A DNA stretch of 64,000 bases from NCBI RefSeq assembly GCF_023555005.1, contig NZ_JAMJPJ010000008.1, forward strand, positions 39,154 through 103,153. The letters run 5' to 3'. The notes under the pieces were generated by a model. That model was given only the letters and a program-made list of their open reading frames with translations. It was not told the DNA's origin and ran no database searches. This document shows, piece by piece, positions 44,320 to 54,616 of the stretch; position 1 is the first letter of the stretch, and the number at the start of each line of letters is the position of its first letter. The stretch comes from Halomonas llamarensis (GTDB lineage Bacteria > Pseudomonadota > Gammaproteobacteria > Pseudomonadales > Halomonadaceae). Made by a program: the position numbers and the translations under genes.

Positions 44320-44973
44320 TTACTCCGAGCCAGGTTGCCAGCGGTTAACCACTAAGGTGATACGCATCTCGCCGTATTGCATCACCAAGCGGCGCGGTAA
44401 CCAAAGCGAGTCGACTTGCTCCCAATCGCGGTAGTCGATTTCCCAGCCATCTTGCTTTAGATGTAGTGGGAAAACGAATTCGTCTGTTTCGAGCTGATAG
44501 GCACTTTCGTCATTGGGTAAACCGCGCACCCAGTCGGGCAGGGCGCGAATGGGCAGTGACCAGCCCATCTGCGCCTCCATCAGCGCCTCGGGTGTTTCTG
44601 CTTCAAAACGGCCATCGTTATTGCTGAGCGAGAAACGTCCTTCGCGGCCTTCAAGCACGGTGCGACCACCGCCAAAGGGGCCGCTGATCAACATGCGGAA
44701 ATAGTGCGGGTATTGGCTCCAGTCAAGATTGGCGCTGGTCGTCTCTTCTGGCGTGCGCAAGCCCGCTTTGCCAGCAAGTGACCAGGTTTGTAGCGCTTCG
44801 ACGTCGTTTTGCTGGGCTTCCCATTGGCCTAGCTGGCGCCCGCTTTCATCGGTAGGAGTTTGTGTCGCACAGCCAGCGAGCAGCAAGAGAGTGAGCGCTG
44901 CGGCGCTTAGGCGTGATGTAAAGCCAGGTATCAATGGAAGTCTTGTCCGTGAACGTCGTGTGGATAAAAACAT
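44320..44973 (-). CDS. lolB: Outer-membrane lipoprotein insertion protein LolB
   Basis: Receives lipoproteins from LolA and inserts them in the outer membrane. 217 residues with a signal peptide and lipobox LLAGC at about residue 35. Conserved LolB strings are WSLAGKAGLRTPEETTSANLDW, FGGGRTVLEGREG, LPDWVRGLP and DWEQVDSLWLPRRLVM. AAGGAG precedes the ATG. Upstream gene is the TPR lipoprotein and ispE follows, the typical order. Confidence 0.95.
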   Translation of the reverse strand: MFLSTRRSRTRLPLIPGFTSRLSAAALTLLLLAGCATQTPTDESGRQLGQWEAQQNDVEALQTWSLAGKAGLRTPEETTSANLDWSQYPHYFRMLISGPFGGGRTVLEGREGRFSLSNNDGRFEAETPEALMEAQMGWSLPIRALPDWVRGLPNDESAYQLETDEFVFPLHLKQDGWEIDYRDWEQVDSLWLPRRLVMQYGEMRITLVVNRWQPGSE

Positions 44974-44992
44974 AATGACTCCTTAAATGGGG

Positions 44993-45042
44993 CTAAGAAA
45001 ATAGGGTCTAAGGAAAAAAGCTCTAAGAAAAGAGGGTCTAAG
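44993..45042 (-). repeat. 15-nt tandem repeat extending the TPR gene stop codon
   Basis: CTAAG recurs exactly every 15 nt at 44993, 45008, 45023 and 45038 with similar flanks. On the minus strand each unit ends in TTAG, giving four in-frame TAG stops: the true stop of the TPR gene (45038-45040) and three repeats behind it. Confidence 0.7.
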
Positions 45043-46819
45043 GCTGATAGCCGTGCGGGGCAAGTTCCGGGTGACGTTTTAACAACGCGTCAATAACAGA
45101 GTGTTCGCGGGTATAGCGCATCGCCTCCATCAGAATCGCCCGGGCTTCCTCCACGCGCCCTAGTGCGTGCAATACTTCGGCTAAGTGGGCGGCCACTTCT
45201 TGATCGGGCATTTGGGCGTAGGCGCGCTCGAGCCACGGTAAGGCGCGTTCTGGGTCGCCTTGGCGATAATACACCCAGCCGAGGCTATCCATGATCGCCG
45301 GATTATCGGGGTCGAGCTCATGCGCGCGCTCTATCATCTCCTGCGCTTCGTCTAGACGACCGGAGGCGTTTTCATCGGCAAGCGTATAGCCCAGGGCGTT
45401 GAGGGCCATGGCATCGCCGGGGTCATTTTGCAAAATCTGCTTAATGTTGGCTTCCATTTGCGCGAGGTCGCCGTCTCCCCAGGCGCGCATCGCCCGCTGG
45501 TATAAAAGGGCATTATCGTCCGGTGTGCGCTCAATCTCGCGATTAAGTAGGGCATCGGCGTCATCCGTGCGACCCAACTCATCGAGCATTTGGACTTCTA
45601 GCATGAGTAGCACATTAAACTGCTGATCAAAGCGCATTCGCTCAATACGCAAAAAGGCGCGGGCATCCAGCAGGCGGTCTTCTGCAATAAGCATGCGGGC
45701 GGCGTTAGCGCGGGCGGGGATGAACTCTTCCCCCTCGCTTACCTGGCGATAGTAGAGAAGGGCGTTATTCACCTCGCCTTCAGCCTCGGCGATGGCACCG
45801 AGCAGGTAGTAGGCCAAATTGGGGATGTCGCCTTGGCCGATCAGCGGCTGAAGCAAGCGCCTTGCCGGGGCGCCGTGCCCTTCTTCTAAATACAGCTGAG
45901 CGAGTGCAAGACGCAAATCATGGCTGCCGCCATGGCTTGCAAGCAGTGCATCGGTTTGCCCCTCTGCGGCACTGATATTGTTAAGACGGATTTCTGCTTG
46001 GGCGAGGAGCAAAATAAAGCGAACATCGCCGGGGTTCAGTTCAAGCCCGTGTTTGGCCGCTTGGCGAGCCTCGGCGTACGCTGCGGTCTCTAATGCCAAG
46101 CGCGCTTTGGCAAGCCAAAGGGGGAGGGCGTCCGGGCTTAACGCTTGCGCCTTTTCTAAACGTTGCCGGGCGGCCTGTATTTCCCCGAGGCTTGCCTCGA
46201 TAAGCGCGGTGGCCATTAGGACATCGCTGTGATGGGGCAGGGCCTCAGCATTTGGGGTGGCAAGGTGCTCGCGCAGGCGGATGAGCAGCGGCTCAAGTGG
46301 GGCGCTATCGGCCACGGCAAGCTCTGCAAGGGTGGTCAATTCGCCGTTGTCACCGGCACGGGTCACCGCTAAGCGCTGTTTGAGGCTTTCTGCCCAACGC
46401 CCTTGCTGTAGCGTAATGGCGGCTAACAGGCGGTTAGGCGCGGTATCGCCGGGGGCTAGTTGGCGCCAGCGCTCGGCGGCTGCTTGCAGTAGCTCGGGCG
46501 ATTCGCTGAAGCGAGCGGCAAACGTGGCGCGTTTGCCAAGCGCTGAGCTGGGGTAGCGCTGAGAGGCATCTATGTAGCCTTGCACGGCGGCTTGGTAATT
46601 GCCGCGCTGGCCAGCGAGTTCCGCGGTGAGTAGCGTGCTTAACCCCTTTGCATCTAGCCCACGGGTAATAGGCGGTGCCGATTTCATGGGGTCGCTTACA
46701 TGCGCGCTGTCAACGCTGCTATCACTAAAAGGAGGCGCCAGCTGGCAGCCGCTGAGTAAAATTGTCGCGGCCCCAAGCGGTAGTAGGGCGATATTCAAGG
46801 CTCTCAAGCGAAGTGGCAT
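45038..46819 (-). CDS. Tetratricopeptide-repeat lipoprotein (PA4667-like)
   Basis: Protein of 593 residues with a signal peptide and lipobox LLSGC near residue 25. Most of the rest is a superhelix of about a dozen TPR-like helix pairs; the clearest repeats are at the C terminus (ALNALGYTLADENASGRLDEAQEMIERAHELDPDNPAIMDSLGWVYYRQGDPERALPWLERAY split over two units). Similar genes stand between hemA and lolB in pseudomonads. It probably acts as an outer-membrane-attached scaffold; partners are unknown. Divergent from hemA across 170 nt. Confidence 0.88.
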   Translation of the reverse strand: MPLRLRALNIALLPLGAATILLSGCQLAPPFSDSSVDSAHVSDPMKSAPPITRGLDAKGLSTLLTAELAGQRGNYQAAVQGYIDASQRYPSSALGKRATFAARFSESPELLQAAAERWRQLAPGDTAPNRLLAAITLQQGRWAESLKQRLAVTRAGDNGELTTLAELAVADSAPLEPLLIRLREHLATPNAEALPHHSDVLMATALIEASLGEIQAARQRLEKAQALSPDALPLWLAKARLALETAAYAEARQAAKHGLELNPGDVRFILLLAQAEIRLNNISAAEGQTDALLASHGGSHDLRLALAQLYLEEGHGAPARRLLQPLIGQGDIPNLAYYLLGAIAEAEGEVNNALLYYRQVSEGEEFIPARANAARMLIAEDRLLDARAFLRIERMRFDQQFNVLLMLEVQMLDELGRTDDADALLNREIERTPDDNALLYQRAMRAWGDGDLAQMEANIKQILQNDPGDAMALNALGYTLADENASGRLDEAQEMIERAHELDPDNPAIMDSLGWVYYRQGDPERALPWLERAYAQMPDQEVAAHLAEVLHALGRVEEARAILMEAMRYTREHSVIDALLKRHPELAPHGYQP

Positions 46820-46989
46820 GCGTGTCTCGATTCGGTGGCCGGATGCTCAGCATAGCGGCTTGCTCGGAGATGGCAAAGTGGTACGCGTCAGATCAAGGTG
46901 GGCTGTGATAGAATATTGGACCGATTAGCTTGCTGAGCAAGCCGACACCTATACGTTAAGACTGACACACGAGCGAAGACGCATAACGC

Positions 46990-48303
46990 ATGACGCTTCT
47001 TGCCCTGGGAATTAATCATCGTACCGCCACGGTAGCCGTGCGTGAGCAGGTGGCTTTTACACCGGCGCAGTTAGAGTGCGCGCTGGAAGAATTATGTAGC
47101 CTGCCACAAATCAGCGAAGCCGCAGTGCTGTCGACCTGTAACCGCACGGAGCTCTACTGCGTCACCGACGCAGCAGGGGAGCAAATCGTGCTTAACTGGC
47201 TGGGGCGTTTTCACAACCTGCGTGTGGACGACTTAGCCCGCTGCGCTTACCACTATCTCGATAACGATGCGGCACGCCATTTGATGCGCGTGGCGGTGGG
47301 GCTCGATTCGATGGTGTTGGGTGAGCCGCAAATACTTGGGCAGCTTAAAGACGCCTACCAGCAGGCACGCCAGGGGCGCGGTTTGGGGGGTGAGCTTGAG
47401 CGGCTTTTTCAGCATACTTTCGCCATCGCCAAACAGGTACGTACCGAAACCGGTATTGGCAAAAATCCGGTGTCGGTGGCGTATGCGGCAGTGAGCATGG
47501 CTAGCCGAATTTTCGATGACTTCAGTCGCGCGCACGCGTTGTTGGTTGGCGCTGGCGAAACGATTGAGCTGGTGGCGAGGCATTTACACGAGGCTGGCGT
47601 TCGCAAACTTACGGTTGCCAACCGTACCCGCGCACGGGCCGAAAGTATCTCCGTCGCCCTCGGTGGTGAGGCTATTACCCTGACGGAAATTCCCGAGGCG
47701 CTGGTTGAGGCGGATATCGTGATTTCCTCGACCGCTTCACCGCTGCCGATCGTGGGGAAGGGGATGATGGAGCGCGCGCTGAAAAAACGCCGTCACCGAC
47801 CGGTGTTCATGGTGGATATTGCCGTTCCCCGGGATATTGAACCCGAAGTCGGTGAACTTGCTGATGTCTTCCTTTATACCGTTGATGATCTGCAAGAAGT
47901 CATCGAAGAGAATCGTCGCCACCGCCAAGTCGCCGCTGATCAAGCCGAATCGTTGATTGAACACGGCGTTAGCCATTGGCAGCACGAGCGGCGCATCCGT
48001 AACGGAGGTGAGCTGATTCGCGAGTACCGTCGTCACGGCGAAGCGCTGCGGGATTTGTCGCGTGAGCAGGCACTTGAGCGCCTAGCCCGCGGCGAAGACC
48101 CCGCCGCCGTGGTGGAGCGCCTGGCTCACCAGCTTACCAACCGGCTGATGCACCAGCCAACCCAAGCCATTCGTGATGCGTCCTCAAAAGAAGAGCACGC
48201 GCTGCTTGATGCGGTGCCGCGCTTACTGATGCCCCCCAAACCTGCCTTTGAAACCCATTCACCTGCGACCCCGCGCTGCCATAAGGATAATACGCCCGCA
48301 TGA
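46990..48303 (+). CDS. hemA: Glutamyl-tRNA reductase
   Basis: NADPH-dependent reduction of glutamyl-tRNA to glutamate-1-semialdehyde, the first step of C5 haem synthesis. 437 residues. The catalytic Cys is in [25 protein letters not shown] and the NADPH-domain [16 protein letters not shown] are clear; a C-terminal dimerisation helix follows. The first half of the ribosome site is weak. The stop overlaps prfA by 4 nt (ATGA). Conserved hemA-prfA-prmC operon. Confidence 0.97.
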   Translation: MTLLALGINHRTATVAVREQVAFTPAQLECALEELCSLPQISEAAVLSTCNRTELYCVTDAAGEQIVLNWLGRFHNLRVDDLARCAYHYLDNDAARHLMRVAVGLDSMVLGEPQILGQLKDAYQQARQGRGLGGELERLFQHTFAIAKQVRTETGIGKNPVSVAYAAVSMASRIFDDFSRAHALLVGAGETIELVARHLHEAGVRKLTVANRTRARAESISVALGGEAITLTEIPEALVEADIVISSTASPLPIVGKGMMERALKKRRHRPVFMVDIAVPRDIEPEVGELADVFLYTVDDLQEVIEENRRHRQVAADQAESLIEHGVSHWQHERRIRNGGELIREYRRHGEALRDLSREQALERLARGEDPAAVVERLAHQLTNRLMHQPTQAIRDASSKEEHALLDAVPRLLMPPKPAFETHSPATPRCHKDNTPA

Positions 48304-49391
48304 AAGAGACGCTGCGCCAACGCCTAGATAGTTTTGTCGAACGTTTTGAAGAGCTTGCGCTGCTGCTAGCGGAGCCTGACGTGATCACCGATCAGAAACG
48401 TTTTCGTGACTACTCGCGCGAATACGCCGAATTAGACGAACTCGTGGCAGCCTGGCAGCGCTATCGTGGCATTGAAAACGACATGCAGGGGGCCGAACAG
48501 CTGGTGCGCGACAGTGACGCTGAGATGCGCGAGCTGGCGGAAATGGAACTTGAAGACGGACGCGAAAAACTCGACGCGTTAGAGATCGAACTCAAGCGCC
48601 TATTGGTGCCGAAAGACCCCGATGACGGCCGCAGCGTGTTCTTAGAAGTGCGCGCCGGCACCGGTGGCGATGAGGCGGCGCTGTTTGCGGGCGACCTTTT
48701 TCGCATGTATTCACGCTATGCCGAAAAGCACGGCTGGCGCGTGGAAGTGATCAGCGCTAATCACGGTGAAATGGGCGGCTATAAAGAAATTATCTCGCGG
48801 GTAAAAGGTGACAGCGTTTACGCGCGGCTAAAGTTTGAATCCGGCGCGCATCGCGTGCAGCGCGTACCGGCGACGGAATCCCAAGGCCGTATTCACACCT
48901 CGGCGTGCACCGTGGCGGTTATGCCCGAAGTCGACGATGTGGGGGATGTCGATATCAATCCTTCAGATCTGCGTGTGGATACCTTCCGTTCTAGCGGTGC
49001 GGGCGGGCAGCACGTCAACACCACCGATTCCGCCATCCGCATCACTCACTTGCCCAGCGGCGTAGTGGTTGAGTGCCAAGAAGAACGCAGCCAACACAAA
49101 AACCGCGCCAAAGCGATGTCGCTGTTAGCGGCAAAGCTTAAGCAAAGCGCTGAGGATGCCCAGCGTCAGTCGCAAGCGGATGCTCGGCGCTCGCTCGTGG
49201 GCTCGGGTGATCGTAGCGAGCGCATTCGCACCTACAACTATCCGCAAGGGCGGATTACTGACCACCGCATTAATCTGACACTCTATAAGCTCAACGAGGT
49301 GGTCAGCGGCGAACAGCTTGATGATGTGATTGACCCGCTGATCCACGAATACCAAGCGGAGCAGCTTTCGGCGCTACAGGGCGGCGAATGA
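48300..49391 (+). CDS. prfA: Peptide chain release factor 1
   Basis: Recognises UAA and UAG and triggers peptide release. 363 residues. The GGQ motif is in [18 protein letters not shown] and the stop-codon reading PxT motif is in [15 protein letters not shown]. Overlaps hemA and prmC by 4 nt each, so the three genes are translationally coupled. PrmC next door methylates the Gln of GGQ. Confidence 0.98.
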   Translation: MKETLRQRLDSFVERFEELALLLAEPDVITDQKRFRDYSREYAELDELVAAWQRYRGIENDMQGAEQLVRDSDAEMRELAEMELEDGREKLDALEIELKRLLVPKDPDDGRSVFLEVRAGTGGDEAALFAGDLFRMYSRYAEKHGWRVEVISANHGEMGGYKEIISRVKGDSVYARLKFESGAHRVQRVPATESQGRIHTSACTVAVMPEVDDVGDVDINPSDLRVDTFRSSGAGGQHVNTTDSAIRITHLPSGVVVECQEERSQHKNRAKAMSLLAAKLKQSAEDAQRQSQADARRSLVGSGDRSERIRTYNYPQGRITDHRINLTLYKLNEVVSGEQLDDVIDPLIHEYQAEQLSALQGGE

Positions 49392-50245
49392 CGTTAGATG
49401 CGCTCCTTGCTGAGGCAACGACCCGGCTAACCCAAGCGGGTTCCACGACGCCACGCCTTGATGCCGAAGTGCTGCTTTGCCACGTGATTGGGCGCGACCG
49501 CACCTGGCTTTATACCTGGGGTGACCGCGATGGTGAGCGCTGGCAGCGCGCGCGCTTTGCCGCCCTTGTCGCCGCTCGCGCGCAAGGCCAGCCGGTCGCC
49601 TACTTGGTTGGCGCGCGTGAGTTTTGGGGGTTGGCGCTGAAGACGTCACCGGATACGCTCATTCCCCGTCCCGACACCGAGGCTCTCGTCGAAGCGGCGC
49701 TCGCGCGTGCCAGCACCCCAGGTGGCACACTGCTTGATCTCGGCACTGGCACCGGTGCCATTGCGCTCGCCTTTGCTTTTGAACGGCCCCATTGGCAGGT
49801 ACAGGGCGTGGATGTTCGGCCTGCGGCTGTCGCGCTTGCGAAGCGCAATGCTCAAGCCCTCAGTATTACTAATGTATATTTTGAAGAGAGTGATTGGTTT
49901 AGTGCGTTTGTCTCACAGGTAAGCACGCCCGTCTTTGATATCATCGTTAGTAACCCGCCCTACATCGCCGCCGATGACCCGCATTTAAAGCAGGGCGATG
50001 TGCGCTTTGAGCCACGCTCAGCGCTAGTGGCCGAAAGCGAAGGCATGGCCGATTTGCTTCACGTAGTGACCTATGCACGATCGTTTTTAGCCGTATCCGG
50101 CTGGCTGATGTTAGAGCATGGCCACACGCAAGCCGGTGGCGTTCGCGCTGCGCTCAGTCAAGCCGGTTATAACAACGTTGAAAGCCTGCGTGACTTGGCC
50201 GGGCACGAACGCGTTACGCTTGGGTGTTTTAATAAGCCGATTTAA
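49388..50245 (+). CDS. prmC: Release factor N5-glutamine methyltransferase
   Basis: SAM-dependent enzyme of 285 residues that methylates the GGQ glutamine of release factors 1 and 2. SAM motif [14 protein letters not shown], catalytic NPPY in [14 protein letters not shown], and N-terminal [21 protein letters not shown] typical of PrmC. Overlaps prfA by 4 nt; its TAA overlaps a possible lrp start by 1 nt. Confidence 0.97.
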   Translation: MTLDALLAEATTRLTQAGSTTPRLDAEVLLCHVIGRDRTWLYTWGDRDGERWQRARFAALVAARAQGQPVAYLVGAREFWGLALKTSPDTLIPRPDTEALVEAALARASTPGGTLLDLGTGTGAIALAFAFERPHWQVQGVDVRPAAVALAKRNAQALSITNVYFEESDWFSAFVSQVSTPVFDIIVSNPPYIAADDPHLKQGDVRFEPRSALVAESEGMADLLHVVTYARSFLAVSGWLMLEHGHTQAGGVRAALSQAGYNNVESLRDLAGHERVTLGCFNKPI

Positions 50246-50769
50246 TGACCGTAATGGATCCCGCTATGAAAGCCAAAAACAGAACGCTGGACCGCATTGA
50301 CCTAAAAATTCTGCGCTGCCTGCAGGAAAACGCCCGTATTTCTTACGTTGATTTGGCCGCTGAAGTGGGGCTTTCCACTACACCGTGTTTAGAGCGCGTG
50401 AAGCGGTTAGAGCGCACCGGTATTATACGTGGCTATCAAGCTATTCTTGACCCACGGGCGCTTAAGGCGAATTTGTTAGTATTCGTCGAAATTAGCCTGG
50501 AAACCCAGTCTCCGTCGGTGTTTGATGAGTTTCGCCGCGCCGTGGAGGCACTGCCTCAGATTCAGGAGTGCCATTTAGTCTCCGGCCAGTTTGATTATAT
50601 TTTAAAATGCCGGATTCCGGAGATGTCTGCCTACCGGCAGTTGCTCGGCGATGTTGTGTTGACCCTACCCGGGGTGAAAGAGTCGAAAAGTTACGTCGTG
50701 ATGGAAGAAGTAAAAGAGAGCTTTAGCCTGTATGTGCCAGATATCGGCGAACTTGAAGAGAAAGCGTGA
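50245..50769 (+). CDS. lrp: Leucine-responsive regulatory protein
   Basis: AsnC/Lrp-type transcription factor. The HTH is around ISYVDLAAEVGLSTTPCLERVKRLE and the ligand-binding RAM domain carries VFVEISL, IQECHLVSGQFDYILKCRIPEMSAYRQLLGD and VKESKSYVVMEEVKES. Identity with E. coli Lrp is high by eye across the whole protein. The start is uncertain: ATG 50245 overlaps the prmC stop but has no ribosome site, while ATG 50266 (MKAKNRTLD) matches the usual N terminus with GGA upstream. Lrp binds Leu and controls amino-acid metabolism. Confidence 0.92.
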   Translation: MTVMDPAMKAKNRTLDRIDLKILRCLQENARISYVDLAAEVGLSTTPCLERVKRLERTGIIRGYQAILDPRALKANLLVFVEISLETQSPSVFDEFRRAVEALPQIQECHLVSGQFDYILKCRIPEMSAYRQLLGDVVLTLPGVKESKSYVVMEEVKESFSLYVPDIGELEEKA

Positions 50770-50782
50770 GGGTGTGTAAGTG

Positions 50783-51532
50783 ATGATGGATGACCAAGCG
50801 CTGCTGCGCTATAGCCGCCAACTTATGCTGCCCGAGGTTGAAATTGATGGGCAAGAGCGGTTGCTCAACGCCCATGCGCTCGTGGTAGGCGCTGGCGGGC
50901 TCGGTTCTCCGGTAGCGCTTTATCTTGCAGCTGCTGGCGTTGGCTACCTTACGATTGCCGATGCCGATGAGGTCGAAATATCCAATCTGCAGCGCCAAAT
51001 TGCTCATCAGCAGGCAGACTTGGGGCGCAACAAAGCCGACTCGGCGTGCCAAAGTGCCAAGGCGTTAAACCCTGAGTGCGAAGCCGTTGCTATCAGTGGG
51101 CACGTCGGTGGCGAAGCGCTCACGACGCTGGTGGAAAGGGCGGATGTGGTGCTCGATTGCACCGATCGCTTTTCTAGCCGCTATGCGATTAACGCGGCCT
51201 GCCAAGCGGCGAGGGTGCCGCTGGTTTCTGGCGCGGCTATCCGTTTTTCCGGCCAGCTCGCGGTGTTTGACCCACGTGACCCAAAGTGCCCTTGCTATGC
51301 TTGCTTGTATCCGCCCGATGAGAGCGGCGATGAAGCGCTCTCTTGTGCTGAAAGTGGGGTAATGGCGCCGCTGGTCGGTTTGATAGGAAGCTTCCAAGCC
51401 GTGGAAGCCTTCAAGTTGTTAAGCGGCGCCGGCCGAGTTCATACAGGGCTTTCCACTTTTGACGGTTTCAGTGGCCAATGGCGCCACTTTCAAGTCCCCC
51501 GTGACCCCGCCTGCCCGGTATGCTCTTGCTAA
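50783..51532 (+). CDS. moeB: Molybdopterin-synthase adenylyltransferase / ThiF-MoeB-HesA family
   Basis: E1-like enzyme that adenylates the C terminus of a ubiquitin-fold sulphur carrier. 249 residues. ATP-binding GAGGLGSPVALYLAAAG, RQIAH-type NLQRQIAH, DCTDRF and two zinc-binding CxxC pairs (CPCYACLY and CPVCSC at the end). I use ATG 50783; the codon before is GTG. Gene follows lrp by 13 nt. No MoaD or ThiS partner lies in the window, so MoeB versus ThiF is decided only by similarity. Confidence 0.88.
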   Translation: MMDDQALLRYSRQLMLPEVEIDGQERLLNAHALVVGAGGLGSPVALYLAAAGVGYLTIADADEVEISNLQRQIAHQQADLGRNKADSACQSAKALNPECEAVAISGHVGGEALTTLVERADVVLDCTDRFSSRYAINAACQAARVPLVSGAAIRFSGQLAVFDPRDPKCPCYACLYPPDESGDEALSCAESGVMAPLVGLIGSFQAVEAFKLLSGAGRVHTGLSTFDGFSGQWRHFQVPRDPACPVCSC

Positions 51533-51533
51533 C

Positions 51534-52148
51534 TTAGTTTGCCCCACTCGCGTTGGTTGGGTTGCTTTCAGCATCGGTAACGCGGGCAGTGTCTTCTTTT
51601 TCGTTTGCAACGTCTGTGTGCGTCTGATCGCCTGACGTCTTAGTGGTCGTGTTTTTTTGCTGCTGCGATGTGAAAATGTTGGTGAATATGTCGTTATTGG
51701 GATTCATATCAATATTGCCTTGGAAAATGCTGCCGTCTTCCAGCACTAGGCAGGGAGTTGTAATGGTGCCGGAGACATCCGCGCCTTCATGAACGATAGC
51801 TTTATGCAGCGCGACCAAATTCCCTTCGACTTTTCCCGACACACGCAGAGTATGCGCGTAAGCATCTCCGTGTAGGTTGCCATCGCTACCGAGTGTGACG
51901 GTGTGTTGCTTACAGGTGACGATACCGATGACCTGACCTTCGATGGTGAGGTCTTCGTCGCTGTTGATATCACCATGAACCTGAGTGTTGCTACCAATCA
52001 CGGATGCGCTTTGACGCGAAGCGCTAGGCAGGCTTTTAGTCGGCTTGAGGGGGGAGGTTTCCGTGTTGTTGTAGGCCGTGTTTTGCTTCGTCTCAGGGGA
52101 CTGGGTCTTAGGGGATTTGGCTTCAGGGGACTTGGTTTTACTGAACAT
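51534..52148 (-). CDS. Bactofilin (polymer-forming cytoskeletal protein)
   Basis: Protein of 204 residues with a central bactofilin beta-helix (about 48-148; SVIGSNTQVHGDINSDEDLTIEGQVIG, LRVSGKVEGNLVALHKAIVHEGADVSG) and long disordered tails: an N-terminal KSPE/KTQSPET repeat-like region and a C-terminal Asn/Thr/Asp-rich tail. Bactofilins self-assemble without nucleotides and scaffold cell-envelope enzymes. Converges on moeB (2 nt between stops) and is divergent from a second bactofilin. Confidence 0.87.
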   Translation of the reverse strand: MFSKTKSPEAKSPKTQSPETKQNTAYNNTETSPLKPTKSLPSASRQSASVIGSNTQVHGDINSDEDLTIEGQVIGIVTCKQHTVTLGSDGNLHGDAYAHTLRVSGKVEGNLVALHKAIVHEGADVSGTITTPCLVLEDGSIFQGNIDMNPNNDIFTNIFTSQQQKNTTTKTSGDQTHTDVANEKEDTARVTDAESNPTNASGAN

Positions 52149-52357
52149 GGGGAATCCTGTTGGTTTGGAGACAGGCGCCGACGAAATGGATACCTTTGTC
52201 GTTGCGCAAGTGTATTCGTATTTTAATTTACGCTGCGTACCGCTAGATCAAAGCCTAAAAATGTACGGCTACTTCACGCGTATTCTTGGCGTTAGCCTAT
52301 CGACTTGACGGCTATAACAGACATTGGGCATTTAAAGGCTGGGAGTCATTGCATCTC

Positions 52358-52900
52358 ATGGCGATTGAATCATGGCTTATCGTTATCGGCGTTACGGTAA
52401 TGACGATGATTATATTTGACGGTAAACGCAAAAAGAAAAGGAATCAGATGGCGAGTGCTGACACACCAATGTCTCTTAATGCCGAGAATGATGATGAATT
52501 GGCGTCCAACGCGGCTTTTTCACCTGATGATACGTTTAACCGTCTTGCCCATGATGTCTGCTCGGCGTTTGGGAGCCATCGGGATGGCAGTCATTTAGGC
52601 GTTGCCACGCAAATTCGAGGCAAGATCATCGCCAACGAGGGTGTGTCGATCAAAGGGCGTGTGGTAGGCGCTGTCATTGCGAGAAATCAGTTTATTCAGC
52701 TTTCTTCAAGCAGCGTGGTCAATGCCAGTTTGGAGAGCGCTCATATCTTTATCGATGGCCATTTAGAAGGCGATATCAACGCCAGTCAGCGAGTAACATT
52801 GATGTCGGGCGCCAAGGTGCGAGGGGCAATTTCAACCAACAGTTTTACATGTCATGAAGGCGCGAACGTCAACGGTAGCGTTCTACCTAGCCAAGAGTGA
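52358..52900 (+). CDS. Membrane-anchored bactofilin with ZipA-like N terminus
   Basis: Protein of 180 residues. Residues 1-22 (AIESWLIVIGVTVMTMIIF then DGKRKKKR) form a transmembrane anchor that closely resembles the ZipA N terminus of pseudomonads ([22 protein letters not shown]). Residues about 78-178 are a bactofilin domain (TQIRGKIIANEGVSIKGRVVG, FIDGHLEGDINASQRVTLMSGAKVRGAI). I start at ATG 52358 with GGGAG 12 nt upstream; an earlier TTG frame is unconvincing. Divergent from the soluble bactofilin, suggesting co-assembly with this one as the membrane attachment point. Confidence 0.82.
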   Translation: MAIESWLIVIGVTVMTMIIFDGKRKKKRNQMASADTPMSLNAENDDELASNAAFSPDDTFNRLAHDVCSAFGSHRDGSHLGVATQIRGKIIANEGVSIKGRVVGAVIARNQFIQLSSSSVVNASLESAHIFIDGHLEGDINASQRVTLMSGAKVRGAISTNSFTCHEGANVNGSVLPSQE

Positions 52901-52916
52901 ACCCGCCGTACTTTCC

Positions 52917-52943
52917 AAAAAAAGCCCGCTCAATGAGCGGGCT
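52917..52943 (-). terminator. Terminator after ahpF
   Basis: GC stem AGCCCGCTCA / TGAGCGGGCT (52923-52932 with 52934-52943; the apex will open to a larger loop) with seven A on the plus strand, i.e. a T-run on the minus strand. It ends ahpF transcription. Confidence 0.8.
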
Positions 52944-52987
52944 GACGTTAAAAGCAACGTCTAGGGGAAACATTCAGGGCCAAGTCG

Positions 52988-54544
52988 CTAGTGACGGATG
53001 AGGAAATCGAAAGCGCCGAGCGAGGCTTTAGCACCTTCACCCATGGCGATAACGATCTGCTTGTAGGGCACCGTGGTGACGTCGCCGGCGGCAAACACGC
53101 CAGGCACTGACGTCATACCATGACCATCTGTGATGATCTCGCCGCGCGGAGACATTTCTACCTGCGAACCTTTGAGCCACTCGGTATTGGGCACGAGGCC
53201 GATCTGCACAAAAATACCGTCTAGCGCAACGTATTTGATTTCGTCGTTAGTGCGGTCTTTGTAGTTTAGGCCGTTAACGCGGCTACCGTCGCCGGTGACC
53301 TCGGTCGTCTGAGCGTTGAGGATGATGTCGACGTTCGGCAGGGTGTTAAGCTTTTTCTGCAGCACGGCATCGGCGCGCATTTCGCCCATGAACTCAATCA
53401 GCGTGACGTGGCCGACGATACCCGCCAAGTCAATGGCCGCTTCCACACCGGAGTTACCGCCGCCGATAACGGCCACGTGCTTACCTTTGAACAGCGGGCC
53501 GTCGCAGTGAGGGCAGTACGCCACGCCCTTGTTACGATACGCTTGCTCACCGGGCACGTTCATTTCTCGCCAGCGGGCGCCGGTGGCCAGGACCAGCGTC
53601 TTGCTTTTGAGTGTGGCACCCGATTCGAAGGTGATCTGATGTAGGCCGCCTTCGTGCTCCGCAGGGGTAAACGTTACCGCGCGCTGCAGGTTCATGACAT
53701 CGACGTCGTAGTCTTTAACGTGCTCTTCCATCGCGGCAACCAGTTTCGGGCCTTCAGTTTTCGGTACCGAAATAAAGTTCTCGATACCCATGGTATCCGA
53801 GACTTGGCCGCCAAAGCGCTCAGCGGCAACACCGGTGTTGATGCCTTTGCGCGACGAGTAAATCGCCGCCGCCGCGCCAGCTGGTCCGCCACCAATAATA
53901 AGGGTGTCGAAGGCGGCTTTTTCGCTCATCGCTTTGGCATCGCGCTCGGCGGCACCTGTGTCAACTTTGGCCAGAATTTGCTCCAACGTCATGCGGCCTT
54001 GGTCAAACGGCTTACCGTTTAAAAAGATGCTCGGTACCGACATGACCTCGCGGCTTTCCACTTCGTCTTGGAATAGCGCGCCATCAATTGCTGTGTGGCG
54101 AATCTTCGGGTTGAAAATCGCCAGCAAGTTAAGCGCCTGTACCACGTCAGGGCAGTTCTGGCACGACAGCGAGTAGTAGGTTTCAAACTGCATCTCGCTA
54201 TCGAGGGTTTTGATCTGCTCAAGCGCCTCGTCGGAAACTTTCGGTGGATGACCGCCTACCTGCAGCAGAGCTAACACTAGCGAGGTGAACTCGTGCCCCA
54301 TGGGAATGCCAGCAAACACCACGCCGGTCTCTTCACCGTGGCGGTTGATTGCAAACGACGGCGTACGCGTGTCTTGGCCGTCGGTTGATAGCGAAATCTT
54401 ATCGGAAAGGCCGTTAATGTCGTTTAAGAGGCCCAATAGCTCACGTGATTTTTCACCGTCATCGAGGGACGCAACGATCTCGAACGGTTGAGTCACTTTT
54501 TCCAGATAAGCGTTCAACTGATTTTTTAGATTAGCGTCCAGCAT
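52988..54544 (-). CDS. ahpF: Alkyl hydroperoxide reductase subunit F
   Basis: NADH:peroxiredoxin oxidoreductase that reduces AhpC. 518 residues. The N-terminal tandem thioredoxin-like domain contains the redox pair in [12 protein letters not shown]; the FAD site is [14 protein letters not shown]; the thioredoxin-reductase-like CPHC is [11 protein letters not shown] start at ATG 54544 with GAGGAAAG upstream. Located 157 nt behind ahpC on the same strand, with a hairpin between. Confidence 0.96.
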   Translation of the reverse strand: MLDANLKNQLNAYLEKVTQPFEIVASLDDGEKSRELLGLLNDINGLSDKISLSTDGQDTRTPSFAINRHGEETGVVFAGIPMGHEFTSLVLALLQVGGHPPKVSDEALEQIKTLDSEMQFETYYSLSCQNCPDVVQALNLLAIFNPKIRHTAIDGALFQDEVESREVMSVPSIFLNGKPFDQGRMTLEQILAKVDTGAAERDAKAMSEKAAFDTLIIGGGPAGAAAAIYSSRKGINTGVAAERFGGQVSDTMGIENFISVPKTEGPKLVAAMEEHVKDYDVDVMNLQRAVTFTPAEHEGGLHQITFESGATLKSKTLVLATGARWREMNVPGEQAYRNKGVAYCPHCDGPLFKGKHVAVIGGGNSGVEAAIDLAGIVGHVTLIEFMGEMRADAVLQKKLNTLPNVDIILNAQTTEVTGDGSRVNGLNYKDRTNDEIKYVALDGIFVQIGLVPNTEWLKGSQVEMSPRGEIITDGHGMTSVPGVFAAGDVTTVPYKQIVIAMGEGAKASLGAFDFLIRH

Positions 54545-54616
54545 GACAGTGCTTTCCTCGCAAATGGCAAAGAACAAATAAGATAAACGTGGGGTAAAAC
54601 ACGAATTCTAAAGAGC

